Source of the DNA: Nevskiales bacterium
GTDB lineage: Bacteria; Pseudomonadota; Gammaproteobacteria; Nevskiales; Nevskiaceae
Reading direction: 5' to 3'
Assembly: GCA_028698335.1 (NCBI GenBank)
Contig: JAQVDP010000011.1
Span: forward strand, 1-64,000
Length of the DNA: 64,000 nucleotides
A program made the translations under genes and the position numbers. The notes beneath the pieces are model-generated. The model worked only from the letters and a program-made list of their open reading frames with translations, had not been told where the DNA came from and did no database searches. This document shows, piece after piece, positions 8,719-17,251 of the stretch (position 1 is the first letter of the stretch; each line of letters starts with the position of its first letter).

Positions 8719-9801
8719 GTGAAGGCGTCTCTGGTGGCCAAGCTCGAACAGATGGTCGAGCGCCGGGACGAGCTGGCCCGCGAACTGGGCGATCCGGAGG
8801 TGATCGGCGACACCGCGAAGTTCCGTCGCCTGTCGCAGGAGTACGCCCAGCTCGGTCCGGTGGCCGAGGCGTTCAGCCGGTATCGCGATACCGAGCGCAC
8901 GCTCGGCGATCTGCGGCAGATGCGGGACGAGCCGGATCCGGAGCTGCGGGCCATGGCCGAGGCCGAGCTGCCGGAGGCGGAGCGCGAGCTGGAGGCGCTG
9001 AACGCGGAACTGCAGACCTATCTGGTGCCGAAGGACCCGCTGGACAACAGCAACGTCTTCCTCGAAATCCGCGCCGGCACCGGCGGCGACGAGGCGGCGA
9101 TCTTCGCCGGCGACCTGTTCCGGATGTACTGCAAGTACGCCGAGACGCAGGGCTGGGACGTCGAGATCCTGTCCGAGAACCCCGGCGAGCACGGCGGGTT
9201 CCGTGAGGTGATCTCCAGGGTGATCGGCTTCGGCGCGTATTCGCGTCTGAAGTTCGAGTCCGGCGCGCATCGCGTGCAGCGGGTGCCGGAAACCGAGGCG
9301 CAGGGGCGGATCCATACGTCAGCGGCGACGGTCGCGGTCCTGCCGGAGGTCGAGGAGGAGCTGATCGAGGTCAATCCCGCGGACCTGAAGGTGGATACCT
9401 TCAAGGCCTCGGGCGCCGGCGGTCAGCACGTCAACAAGACCGAATCGGCGATCCGCATCACCCACCTGCCCACCGGGCTGGTGGTCGAGTGCCAGGAAGA
9501 GCGTTCGCAGCACAAGAACCGCGCCAAGGCGATGGCGCTGCTGCAGGCGCGGCTGGTCGACGACCAGCGCAGCAAGCAGTCGCAGGAAATGGCGAGCCAG
9601 CGCAAGAAGCTGGTCGGCAGTGGCGACCGTTCGGAGCGGATCCGGACGTACAACTTTCCGCAGGGACGGGTCACCGATCACCGCATCAATCTGACCCTTT
9701 ACCAGCTCGAACGTGTCGTCGAGGGTGATCTGGATCCGGTGATCCAGCCGCTGCTGGCGGAGGCCCAGGCCGAGCAGCTCGCCGAACTGGGCGAGGCGTG
9801 A
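8719..9801 (+). CDS. prfA: Peptide chain release factor 1
   Basis: RF1 recognises UAA and UAG and triggers peptide release. The 360-aa product has the [13 protein letters not shown] segment, the tripeptide anticodon-type site P-E-T in [16 protein letters not shown] (RF2 would have SPF), and the catalytic GGQ at residues 234-236 in the sequence [15 protein letters not shown]. The GTG start at 8719 is preceded by GGAG at 7-8 bases. The stop overlaps the prmC start (GTGA). PrmC, which methylates this GGQ glutamine, is encoded immediately downstream. Confidence 0.98.
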   Translation: MKASLVAKLEQMVERRDELARELGDPEVIGDTAKFRRLSQEYAQLGPVAEAFSRYRDTERTLGDLRQMRDEPDPELRAMAEAELPEAERELEALNAELQTYLVPKDPLDNSNVFLEIRAGTGGDEAAIFAGDLFRMYCKYAETQGWDVEILSENPGEHGGFREVISRVIGFGAYSRLKFESGAHRVQRVPETEAQGRIHTSAATVAVLPEVEEELIEVNPADLKVDTFKASGAGGQHVNKTESAIRITHLPTGLVVECQEERSQHKNRAKAMALLQARLVDDQRSKQSQEMASQRKKLVGSGDRSERIRTYNFPQGRVTDHRINLTLYQLERVVEGDLDPVIQPLLAEAQAEQLAELGEA

Positions 9802-10631
9802 AACTCGGCGAGCTGCTGATGGATGCCCAGGCCCGCCTGGGCGACGTCAGCGACAGTCCGCGCCTGGACGCCGAGCTGCTGATGGCGCATTGCACCGAAT
9901 GGTCCCGCGGTCAGCTGTTCATGCGTCTGCGCGACCCGGTCGATCCGGCCGTGCAGGCCGAGTTCGAAGCGCTTCTGGCGCGCCGCATGCGCGGTATTCC
10001 GATCGCGTACCTGCTCGGCGAGCGCGGCTTCTGGACCTTCGATCTGGCGGTGACCCCGGATGTGCTGGTGCCGCGCCCCGAGACCGAACTCCTGGTGGAG
10101 TGGGCGTTGCAACTGCTCGAAGCGCATGAGTCCCCGCGGGTCGCGGACCTCGGCACCGGCAGCGGCGCGATCGCGCTGGCGCTGGCCAGCGAGCGGCCGG
10201 ATGCGCAGATCGACGCGACCGACCTGTCGGCGGCGGCCCTGGAGGTTGCGCGCGGCAACGCCGAGCGGCTTGGTCTGAAGCAACTGCGGTTCGCGCAGGG
10301 CCACTGGTTCGAGGCGCTGAGCGGACGCTACGATCTGATCGCGTCGAACCCGCCGTATATCGCCCACGCCGATCCGCATCTCGAGGGCCTGCGCCACGAG
10401 CCGCTGATGGCGCTGACCGACGGCGCCGACGGCCTCAACGCGCTGCGCGAGATCATCGCCGCGGCGCCGGCATGGCTGGTGGCCGGCGGCTGGCTGCTGG
10501 TGGAGCACGGCTACGACCAGGGAGAAGCGGTCCGGCGGCTGTTCGGGCAGACTGGTTTCAGCGAGGTGTCGACCCGGCGGGACTACGGCGGTCAGGAGCG
10601 CTGCAGCGCCGGACGATGGGAGCAAACGTGA
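9798..10631 (+). CDS. prmC: Release factor glutamine methyltransferase
   Basis: PrmC methylates the GGQ glutamine of RF1 and RF2 using S-adenosylmethionine. The 277-aa product has an N-terminal helical domain, the SAM-binding motif [15 protein letters not shown], and the glutamine-binding NPPY at 184-187, all at family positions. The GTG start overlaps the prfA stop by four bases, and its own TGA overlaps the GTG of the following moeB-like gene. This tight packing implies one transcript and translational coupling. Confidence 0.97.
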   Translation: MKLGELLMDAQARLGDVSDSPRLDAELLMAHCTEWSRGQLFMRLRDPVDPAVQAEFEALLARRMRGIPIAYLLGERGFWTFDLAVTPDVLVPRPETELLVEWALQLLEAHESPRVADLGTGSGAIALALASERPDAQIDATDLSAAALEVARGNAERLGLKQLRFAQGHWFEALSGRYDLIASNPPYIAHADPHLEGLRHEPLMALTDGADGLNALREIIAAAPAWLVAGGWLLVEHGYDQGEAVRRLFGQTGFSEVSTRRDYGGQERCSAGRWEQT

Positions 10632-11356
10632 GCGATTTTCAACGCTATTCGCGGCAGGTCATCCTGCGCGAGGTGGGCGTCAACGGGCAGGCTCTGCTGG
10701 CCGATTCCGCGGTGCTGATCGTCGGCCTCGGCGGTCTCGGCGCGGTGGCGGCGCAGTATCTGGCGGCGGCCGGGGTCGGGCAGTTGCTCGTCGCCGATCG
10801 CGACCGCGTGGAGACCAGCAACCTGCAGCGGCAGATCCTGTATCGCCAGGGCGATGTCGGGCAGCTCAAGACCGAGGCGGCGCGGGCGCAGTTGCAGGCG
10901 CTCAATCCGCAGATCCGGATCGACCATTACGACGGGCAGTCCTGGCGCGAGGCCGTGGCGCTGGCCGACGTGGTGCTCGATTGCACCGACAATTTCCCGG
11001 CGCGCTTCGCGATCAACGCGGCCTGCGTGCGCGCGCGCAGGCCACTGGTCAGCGGGGCGGCCATCCGTTTCGAGGGGCAGCTCGCGGTGTTCGATCTGCG
11101 TCGTGGCGGACCGTGCTACCGCTGCCTGTATCCGGACCAGGGCGATACCGCGGAAACCTGCGAGGAGGCCGGCATCCTCGGGCCGGTGGTCGGAACGGTC
11201 GGCGCCTTGCAGGCACTGGCGGCACTCAAGCTGATGCTCGGGCTCGATGCGCAGGCCGGTCGCCTGCAGACCTGGGACGCCCTGCGGATGCAGTGGCGCT
11301 CGCATAAGATGGCGGCCGATCCTGAATGTCCTGTGTGTGGAGAACCCCATGTCTGA
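10628..11356 (+). CDS. moeB: MoeB/ThiF/HesA-family E1-like adenylyltransferase
   Basis: Members of this family adenylate the C-terminus of a ubiquitin-like sulfur carrier (MoaD or ThiS) in molybdopterin or thiamine synthesis. The start is taken as the GTG at 10628, overlapping the prmC stop, giving 242 aa; an ATG at 10616 is also possible. Present are GLGGLGAVAAQYLAAAG (nucleotide binding), the arginine region SNLQRQILY, DCTDNFPARF, the two zinc CxxC pairs CYRC and CPVC, and ETCEEAGILGP with the conserved cysteine. No moaD or thiS is in the window. It overlaps the following JAMM-like gene by 8 bases. Confidence 0.9.
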   Translation: MSDFQRYSRQVILREVGVNGQALLADSAVLIVGLGGLGAVAAQYLAAAGVGQLLVADRDRVETSNLQRQILYRQGDVGQLKTEAARAQLQALNPQIRIDHYDGQSWREAVALADVVLDCTDNFPARFAINAACVRARRPLVSGAAIRFEGQLAVFDLRRGGPCYRCLYPDQGDTAETCEEAGILGPVVGTVGALQALAALKLMLGLDAQAGRLQTWDALRMQWRSHKMAADPECPVCGEPHV

Positions 11357-11696
11357 AGCTGCCGTGGCCGATGTCCTGACCCTGCCGCGCCGTCTCGCGA
11401 TCCAGATCCTGCATGAAGCGCAGGTGGCGCAGCCGGCGTCGATTCGCGGCGTGGTGCTGGCGCGCGACGGCGAGCCGAGGGCCTTTCGGAGCGATGGCGC
11501 CGCGGACGGCGGGCAGGAGATATGGGCGCGGCTGTGGTCGCATCCGGATCGCAGTGCCGAACCGGGCGCTGACGAACTCGATGCGGGATGTCTGAGCCTG
11601 GTCGTGTCGCTGAACACCAAGGGCGTGCTCGAGATGCGCGCGTGGCGCCTCGACGACGGGCGTCCGGTGGAGCAGGTCCTCAAGGTCCGCGACTGA
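11349..11696 (+). CDS. Degenerate JAMM (JAB1/MPN, M67-like) domain protein
   Basis: The 115-aa product resembles bacterial M67/Mov34 JAMM metallopeptidases in overall pattern: LTLPRRLAIQILHEAQ at the start, a WSHPDRSAEPGADEL block and an MRAWRLDDG C-terminal strand. JAMM enzymes need a Glu plus H-x-H-x7-S-x2-D. Here the block reads W-x-H-x7-G-x2-E, and the Glu near the start (normally in a PEEACG-like stretch) reads PASIRG, so four of the five metal-site or catalytic positions are changed. The gene overlaps moeB by 8 bases. E1-JAMM pairs are known from sulfur-carrier systems. The family assignment is my reading of motif spacing; a profile search would confirm it. Confidence 0.65.
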   Translation: MSEAAVADVLTLPRRLAIQILHEAQVAQPASIRGVVLARDGEPRAFRSDGAADGGQEIWARLWSHPDRSAEPGADELDAGCLSLVVSLNTKGVLEMRAWRLDDGRPVEQVLKVRD

Positions 11697-11747
11697 ACGC
11701 CAGCCGCGGTCCGATCCCAACGAATTCCAATGACGACGGGGAGTGCG

Positions 11748-12536
11748 ATGAGCGAGGAGAAGATTCAGACCGAAGTGCGCGGGCATGTCCTGCTGATCGG
11801 CTTCAACCGGCCCGAGAAGTACAACGGCTTCGATCTGGAGATGTTCAGCCAGTTGGCCAGCGCCTACGGTCGCCTCGACCGCGATCCGGAGCTGCGCTGT
11901 GGTCTGGTCCATGCCAACGGCAAGCACTTCACGGCGGGGCTCGACCTGCCGCAGTGGACGCCGGTGTTCGAATCGGGCGCCTGGCCGGATCTGAGCGAAG
12001 ACCAGTGCGATCCGCTGGGCCTGATTCCCGGCAAGCGGGTCTCCAAGCCGCTGGTCTTCGCAATGCACGGTATCTGCTACACGATCGGCATCGAGCTGGC
12101 GCTGGCCGGCGACATCCGTGTCTGCGCCGACAACACCCGTTTCGGCCAGATCGAGGTGCGGCGTGGCATCTATGCCTGCGGCGGCGCGACGGTGCGCATG
12201 GTCCAGGAGTTCGGCTGGGCCAACGCCCAGCGCTACCTGCTGACCGGCGACGAGTTCGACGCACAGGAGGCGCGGCGACTCGGCTTCGTCCAGGACGTGG
12301 TGCCCGACGGCCAGCAGTTCGAATGCGGTCTGGCACTGGCCGAGAAGGTCGCCCGGCAGGCGCCGCTGGGCGTCTACGGCAGCCTGCGGTCCTCGCGCCT
12401 GGCGCTCGAGCAGGGGCAGCGGGCGGCGATCGATCGCTTCCTGCCGGACATGGCGCCGTTGCTGCAGAGCGAAGACGTCAAGGAGGGCGTGCAGTCCTTC
12501 GTCGAGCGGCGCGAGGCGCGGTTCCGGGGGTGCTGA
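11748..12536 (+). CDS. Crotonase (enoyl-CoA hydratase/isomerase) family protein
   Basis: The 262-aa product has the crotonase fold pattern: HANGKHFTAGLDL (oxyanion-hole region), GIELALAGDIRVCADNTRFGQIEVRRG, and a C-terminal helical part. The two glutamates used by hydratases are both present (E116 and E136). Substrate cannot be told from sequence. The ATG at 11748 is chosen because GGGGAG lies just before it; an ATG at 11730 would add six residues. It ends 11 bp from the convergent PHP lipoprotein gene. It follows the JAMM-like gene by 51 bp and may share the transcript. Confidence 0.88.
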   Translation: MSEEKIQTEVRGHVLLIGFNRPEKYNGFDLEMFSQLASAYGRLDRDPELRCGLVHANGKHFTAGLDLPQWTPVFESGAWPDLSEDQCDPLGLIPGKRVSKPLVFAMHGICYTIGIELALAGDIRVCADNTRFGQIEVRRGIYACGGATVRMVQEFGWANAQRYLLTGDEFDAQEARRLGFVQDVVPDGQQFECGLALAEKVARQAPLGVYGSLRSSRLALEQGQRAAIDRFLPDMAPLLQSEDVKEGVQSFVERREARFRGC

Positions 12537-12547
12537 GCGCGGCTGCC

Positions 12548-15367
12548 TCAGCGCGGCCGTAGCGGGATCACGGATGCGGCGTTGCGGTGCCGGTGATGTG
12601 GACAGTCGTCGGGCGCGTCCGCGGGCGCGCTGCCGCGTTTGGCGGCATTGAGCGCGATCGGAGCGAAGCGGGTCTGCGGCAGGGCGTCGATCCAGTAGAT
12701 GCGCTGGGTCGGGTCGCGCTGCGGCCGGACCGCGTCCCGCGTTGACGCGAACAGGACCTGCCCGCGCGCCAGTGCCGGCCATGTGTTGTTGCCTGGGCCC
12801 GGAATCAGCTGTGCGTCGGACCAGCGCTCGCCATCGAACACGGCGGTCATGACACGCCAGCGCCAGTCGGCCGCGCGGGAGTCGTACCAGACCGCCCGCA
12901 CCCGGCCGTCGGGATCGGCCGCGAGCTGCGGATACTGCCCCTGGCCGGCACTGCCGAGGTCGATCGGCGCGGGCGCGCTGAAGCGCGTCAGCGCCGCGTC
13001 CGCGTGGCTGGCGAGCGCCGCCAGATCGGCGCCCGACGACCGCAGCGCCTTGCTGTCCCAGGCGACGACCAGATTCCCGGCGGCGTCGAAGGCCGCATGC
13101 GGGTGCCGGTCCGCGGCGTCGTTGGCGCCGAGGATCGTCGCGGCGGACCATTCGCCGCCGCTGGCGCGGACCCGCAGGTGGATCTGCCAGTCGTCGGGGT
13201 CGGTGCCTTCGCCGGTGTCGGCGCTGCCGGTCCAGAGCGGGTCGGGATCATCGCGATTGTCCTGCCAGACGACGGCGACACGACCGTCGTCGGCGACCGC
13301 CAGCCGCGGCCAGACCGAAGCCGGGTAACGGGCGCTGCGGGTGTCGAAGCTGCCGGCGGCGTTGACGGCCTTGCCGGCGCCGGAGACGTTGACCGCGGCG
13401 CTGTCGAGTCCGAGGGCCTGAACGAAGACGTCGAAGGGCTGGCCGGCGCGGATTTCCTGCCAGGTGACGGTCGCGATGCCGTCGCTGCCCAGCGCGACGT
13501 CGGGATGTTCGGCACGGCCGTCGAGCGCGCGCAGGGCCGTTTCCGGTTGCCACGTGCGCCCGCCATCGTGCGATTCGCGCAGGTGGATGGCGGGTCGTCG
13601 CGGCTGCTGTCCCGCGCGTTCGTCCTGCCACACCACGACCACATGCGCGCCCCTTGCGGCGATGCGGGGGAAGCGGGCGTAGCGGCTCTGGTTGAGCACC
13701 GTCGCGGGTTGCCAGCGGCCCTTGGCGTCGCGCCGCCGGTAGACCACCACGGTCGCGCCGGGCCCGTGTTGCTCGGCCACCGCGTGGACCACGCCGTCGC
13801 CGATCGCGATGTCGGGAAAGCCGGCAAAGCGGCCGACGTCGCCCAGCACCGGTTCGGCGCCATCGTCGCCGCCGGCGTCCGCCGGCAGCGGGTCGGGCAG
13901 GGGATCCACCGGGGCGGTGGACACGAAGATCGGCGAGGTCAGCGCGCGGACCTGATCCGGGATCTCGAACAGGTCGAGGACGATGTTGGCCGGATCGTTG
14001 GTGTCGACGGTGGCGGGCAGGGCCGCCCCGCGGACCTCGACGCGATACCAGGTCGGGGCGTCAGGGGTTGCGATGTCGACGAGGTACTGTGCCTGTCGCT
14101 CGAGCAGGCCTGGTTCGAACTCGGCCAGCAGCGTCGAACCGGCGTCGGTCGCGGCGCCGCCCTGCAGGACCCGCACGCGGGTGCCCATCGCGTCGCGGAC
14201 GGTGATGCGCAGGCGTCCGGGCGTCCCGGCCGGAACGAACACTTCGTCGCCGCCGAGCGCGGCATGGCGGCCGAATCCGTCGAAGTCCCCCTCGAGCACG
14301 ACGGCAGGGGTGCCGTCGTCCGTGTGCAGGGTGGTGCGACCGGCCCGCAAGGCCTGCAGCAGTGACCGCTCGGAGCGGTCCCGCGTCAGGGCTTCGGTGA
14401 CCGGCTTGCCCGGACCGGCGATCGCCCAGAGCTCGCGGAAGTGGTTGTCGCTGGCACCGGCGATGCCGAAGCGGTATCCGGCGTTCCAGCGGTTCTCGGC
14501 GTAGGCGATTTCGAGTTCGATGTTGCTGGCCTTGTTCCAGGTCTCGACCAGATCGACGCCGACGGCGTCGGCGTGGCGGTTGGGGGTGCCGTCGTCGTTG
14601 AGTTCGCCGTCGTCGGGATGGGCGGTGATCCAGACTGCGGCCTGCGCGTGCGCGTCCCAGATCGATTGCTGCAGTCGCTGCAGACTGTCGTCTCCTCCGC
14701 TGCCCTGGACGATCGTGTCGACCGCGCCGTGAACGGTGGCATGGGGCGAGCCGTTGGCCTCCTCGCCCGGAATCAGCAGCAGGGCAGCGGAGCTCCACTC
14801 GGGATCGTAATGCTGGTCGTAGCTGCGATGGTCGGTCAGCGGCAGGAAGTCCAGTCCGGCGCGCTCGGCGAATCCGATCTGGTCCGAAACCGACAGGTTG
14901 CCGGGCGCCTTGTCATCCGCGAGCTGTCGCAGCAGGCTGCCGTCCGCGGAGTGGTCGTCGTGCACATGCAGATCGCCGCGCAGCCAGACCCCCTCGACCG
15001 AGCCGATGCCGGTGCTCTCGAAGCGGGCACTGACGGTGAGTGCCCGGTCGACGACGACGGTGCAGCTCGGATCGGTGCCGGTGCAGGGCGAGCCCCATCC
15101 GGCGAAGCGGCTGTCGGCTTCCGCAGTGGCGATCAGTGTCAGCGTCGTCGGTGACTCGAAGAACGCCTCGCAGTCGGGCGCGCATTCGATTGCATGCGGG
15201 ATCGACTCGACGCGACCGCGGCCGCTGCCGTCGCGCAGAATCTTCAACGAACCCGGGGTGGACGCCGGATGCGGGTCTTGCGGAGGTTCGGTGCTGCTGC
15301 CGCAGGCGCCGAGCACGATGCCCAGCGCACATGTCGTGGCGATGCGCACAAGCTGGAATTCACTCAT
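12548..15367 (-). CDS. Large CehA/McbA-type PHP metallohydrolase lipoprotein
   Basis: This 939-aa protein starts at the ATG at 15367, which gives a clear lipoprotein signal (lipobox LGAC, Cys22). Residues about 40-117 look like a divergent InlB B-repeat (Cys-containing, ending VSARF). A PHP/CehA-McbA hydrolase domain follows, with HVH at 134-136, LTDH at 177-180, AHPDD at 249-253 and SDNH at 306-309 as likely metal ligands. The C-terminal half (from about 500) has repeated strands such as IAIGDG, VVVVWQDERAGQ, VAVVWQDNR and VRAVWYDSR, typical of a sialidase-like beta-propeller. CehA/McbA members hydrolyse esters or carbamates in some cases; the substrate here is unknown. It is divergent from a GGDEF-EAL gene. 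Confidence 0.82.
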   Translation of the reverse strand: MSEFQLVRIATTCALGIVLGACGSSTEPPQDPHPASTPGSLKILRDGSGRGRVESIPHAIECAPDCEAFFESPTTLTLIATAEADSRFAGWGSPCTGTDPSCTVVVDRALTVSARFESTGIGSVEGVWLRGDLHVHDDHSADGSLLRQLADDKAPGNLSVSDQIGFAERAGLDFLPLTDHRSYDQHYDPEWSSAALLLIPGEEANGSPHATVHGAVDTIVQGSGGDDSLQRLQQSIWDAHAQAAVWITAHPDDGELNDDGTPNRHADAVGVDLVETWNKASNIELEIAYAENRWNAGYRFGIAGASDNHFRELWAIAGPGKPVTEALTRDRSERSLLQALRAGRTTLHTDDGTPAVVLEGDFDGFGRHAALGGDEVFVPAGTPGRLRITVRDAMGTRVRVLQGGAATDAGSTLLAEFEPGLLERQAQYLVDIATPDAPTWYRVEVRGAALPATVDTNDPANIVLDLFEIPDQVRALTSPIFVSTAPVDPLPDPLPADAGGDDGAEPVLGDVGRFAGFPDIAIGDGVVHAVAEQHGPGATVVVYRRRDAKGRWQPATVLNQSRYARFPRIAARGAHVVVVWQDERAGQQPRRPAIHLRESHDGGRTWQPETALRALDGRAEHPDVALGSDGIATVTWQEIRAGQPFDVFVQALGLDSAAVNVSGAGKAVNAAGSFDTRSARYPASVWPRLAVADDGRVAVVWQDNRDDPDPLWTGSADTGEGTDPDDWQIHLRVRASGGEWSAATILGANDAADRHPHAAFDAAGNLVVAWDSKALRSSGADLAALASHADAALTRFSAPAPIDLGSAGQGQYPQLAADPDGRVRAVWYDSRAADWRWRVMTAVFDGERWSDAQLIPGPGNNTWPALARGQVLFASTRDAVRPQRDPTQRIYWIDALPQTRFAPIALNAAKRGSAPADAPDDCPHHRHRNAASVIPLRPR

Positions 15368-15435
15368 GTGGAAGACGGGGTGCAATGCGATAAAGCCGAC
15401 CACGATATCGGGCCGGCGTGACAGGTCCGTCTCCA

Positions 15436-15452
15436 ACCGATGATGAATCGGT
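15436..15452. promoter_or_regulatory. Operator-like inverted repeat in a divergent intergenic region
   Basis: A perfect repeat, ACCGAT - 5 bases - ATCGGT, lies in the 219-bp gap between the divergent PHP lipoprotein and GGDEF-EAL genes. It is nearer the lipoprotein start (69 bp). It could bind a dimeric regulator, but no regulator gene is adjacent and 6-bp arms also occur by chance. Confidence 0.25.
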
Positions 15453-15586
15453 GACCGGTTTGCGCTTCCGCTCCATGGCGGTTATCGCACCGTCCGTAAC
15501 GTCGGCGGCAGCCGACGGCACGGCGCGTGCTATCGTCTGCCGTTATCGCCCACCGCTCCTGACGATCGTTTCCACGCCCAAGTCCG

Positions 15587-17155
15587 ATGGCCCAGAAGCC
15601 GCCTGATTCGCTCCCCGACGCTGTCCTGCTGCGGATTCCCGCGACCGAGTTGTTCCGGGGTATTCCGACGCCCGCGGCCGTGCTCGGGGCGGACGGACAA
15701 CGGGTGCTGGCGGTCAACCCGGCGCTGCTGGCGTCCAGCGGTCTGAGCGAGGATGCATTGCTGGCTGGCGACTTCGAGCAGCTGCGCCGCGCGGTTTGCG
15801 CGGAAGGCGGCAAGGCGGGCTGCACCGAACGTGTCCTGCGCGTGTCCGACGCCGATGGCGACGTCCTGGTCTGGTTTGCCGAGCCCGGCGCCGACGACAG
15901 CGAACGGCCACAGCGCGATCCGGCCACGGGGCTGCTCGACAAGCACGCGTTCGAGGCGCGCCTGCGCCGCCTGTTGAACGAGCGGCGTGACGGCGTGCTG
16001 ATCCGTTTCGAAGTCGATCAGTTCAAGCTCATCAACGATGCGTACGGCCGTGCCGCCGGCGCCCAGCTGCTGGCGGAGCTGGGGCGGCTCATCGCCGCGC
16101 AGGTGCGCGGCGAGGACGAACCGGCGTACCTCGGCGGCGACGACTTCGCCGTGCTGCTGGAAGGCTGCGATCTGGATCATGCCTGGCATGTGGCCGAGCG
16201 CGTGCGCCTGCAGGTCGCCGCGCAGGGGTTCGAGTGGAGCGGGCGCGGGTACGGGGTGACCGTGAGCGTCGGCATCGCGTCGTTCGCCGACGCCTATCAG
16301 GACCTCGGCGAACTGATGAAGGCGGCCGACGTGGCCTGCGAGGCGTCGAAATCGCGTGGTCGCAACCGGATCGAGATCTTCCATCGCGACGACAGTGAGC
16401 TGGAGCGGGTGCGTGGCGAGCAGTCTTGGGGCGCGCGCGTGCTCGACGTGCTCGAGGACGGCAAGTTCGCGCTGTTCCGGCAGCGGATCACGCCCCTGCA
16501 CGACGATCTGGGCCCCGAGCACTACGAAGTGCTGCTCAGGATTCGCGGTCTGCACGGCTGGACCGTGCCGCCGGACTTCGTGGTGGCGGCGGAACGCTAT
16601 GGTCTGATGCCGCAGGTGGACCGGCGCATCATCGCGCGGACGCTGCGCCAGCTGGCGCGTGTCGAGCCCGGTGAGCGGGCGGTGATGGCGATCAACCTGT
16701 CCGGCAGCAGCCTGAGCGACCAGAGCCTGGCGGCCTACATCTCGCGGATGCTCGAGCAGACCGAGGTGTCGCCGCAGCACGTCCGTTTCGAAATCACCGA
16801 GACCGCCGCGATCGCCAACATCTCGCGTGCCGTTGCCCTGGTGGGGTCCCTGCGCGAGCTGGGCTGCCGCGTCGCGCTGGACGATTTCGGCGCGGGGATG
16901 TCGTCGTTCAGCTATCTGAAATCGCTCGAGGTCGACATGATCAAGATCGACGGCAGCTTCGTGCGCAATGTGACCCGCGATGCGGTCGACGCCGCGACGG
17001 TCGAGAGCATGGTCAAGGTCGCCTCGTTGCGCGGCCTGCAGACCGTGGCCGAATGCGTGGAGGATGCCGCTTCGCTCAACCGGCTGCGCGAGCTCGGCGT
17101 GCACTATGCCCAGGGATTCTTCCTGCACCGGCCCGAGCCCTGGTATCTGCCGTAG
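15587..17155 (+). CDS. GGDEF-EAL protein, probable c-di-GMP phosphodiesterase
   Basis: The 522-aa soluble protein has a PAS-like N-terminus (about 20-100), a GGDEF domain (about 108-265) and an EAL domain (about 280-520). The GGDEF motif reads GGDDF (183-187), the metal Asp in the usual DLDxFK is Glu (FEVDQFK), and GHxxGD reads GRAAGA, so cyclase activity is doubtful. The allosteric RxxD (R174-D177) sits exactly five residues before GGDDF. The EAL domain keeps E314-V-L, NLSG, FEITET, LDDFGAG, IKIDGSF and AECVED, so phosphodiesterase activity is likely. It is divergent from the PHP lipoprotein. Confidence 0.9.
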   Translation: MAQKPPDSLPDAVLLRIPATELFRGIPTPAAVLGADGQRVLAVNPALLASSGLSEDALLAGDFEQLRRAVCAEGGKAGCTERVLRVSDADGDVLVWFAEPGADDSERPQRDPATGLLDKHAFEARLRRLLNERRDGVLIRFEVDQFKLINDAYGRAAGAQLLAELGRLIAAQVRGEDEPAYLGGDDFAVLLEGCDLDHAWHVAERVRLQVAAQGFEWSGRGYGVTVSVGIASFADAYQDLGELMKAADVACEASKSRGRNRIEIFHRDDSELERVRGEQSWGARVLDVLEDGKFALFRQRITPLHDDLGPEHYEVLLRIRGLHGWTVPPDFVVAAERYGLMPQVDRRIIARTLRQLARVEPGERAVMAINLSGSSLSDQSLAAYISRMLEQTEVSPQHVRFEITETAAIANISRAVALVGSLRELGCRVALDDFGAGMSSFSYLKSLEVDMIKIDGSFVRNVTRDAVDAATVESMVKVASLRGLQTVAECVEDAASLNRLRELGVHYAQGFFLHRPEPWYLP

Positions 17156-17251
17156 CCGCTGACGAGGTCCGGTCCGGGGCGTCGCGCAGAACCCCATGCG
17201 GACCGTTACAATTCGCGCCCTGTTCGCGCCGACTCCACGGGCTTCCACACC

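Noticed and set aside
7156-9315. A 719-codon minus-strand frame opposite hemA and prfA
   Set aside because: It lies entirely opposite two well-supported genes and has the composition of an antisense frame.
15530-17248. A 572-codon minus-strand frame opposite the GGDEF-EAL gene
   Set aside because: Antisense of a gene with clear domains; His/Arg/Gln-rich composition and no recognisable domain.
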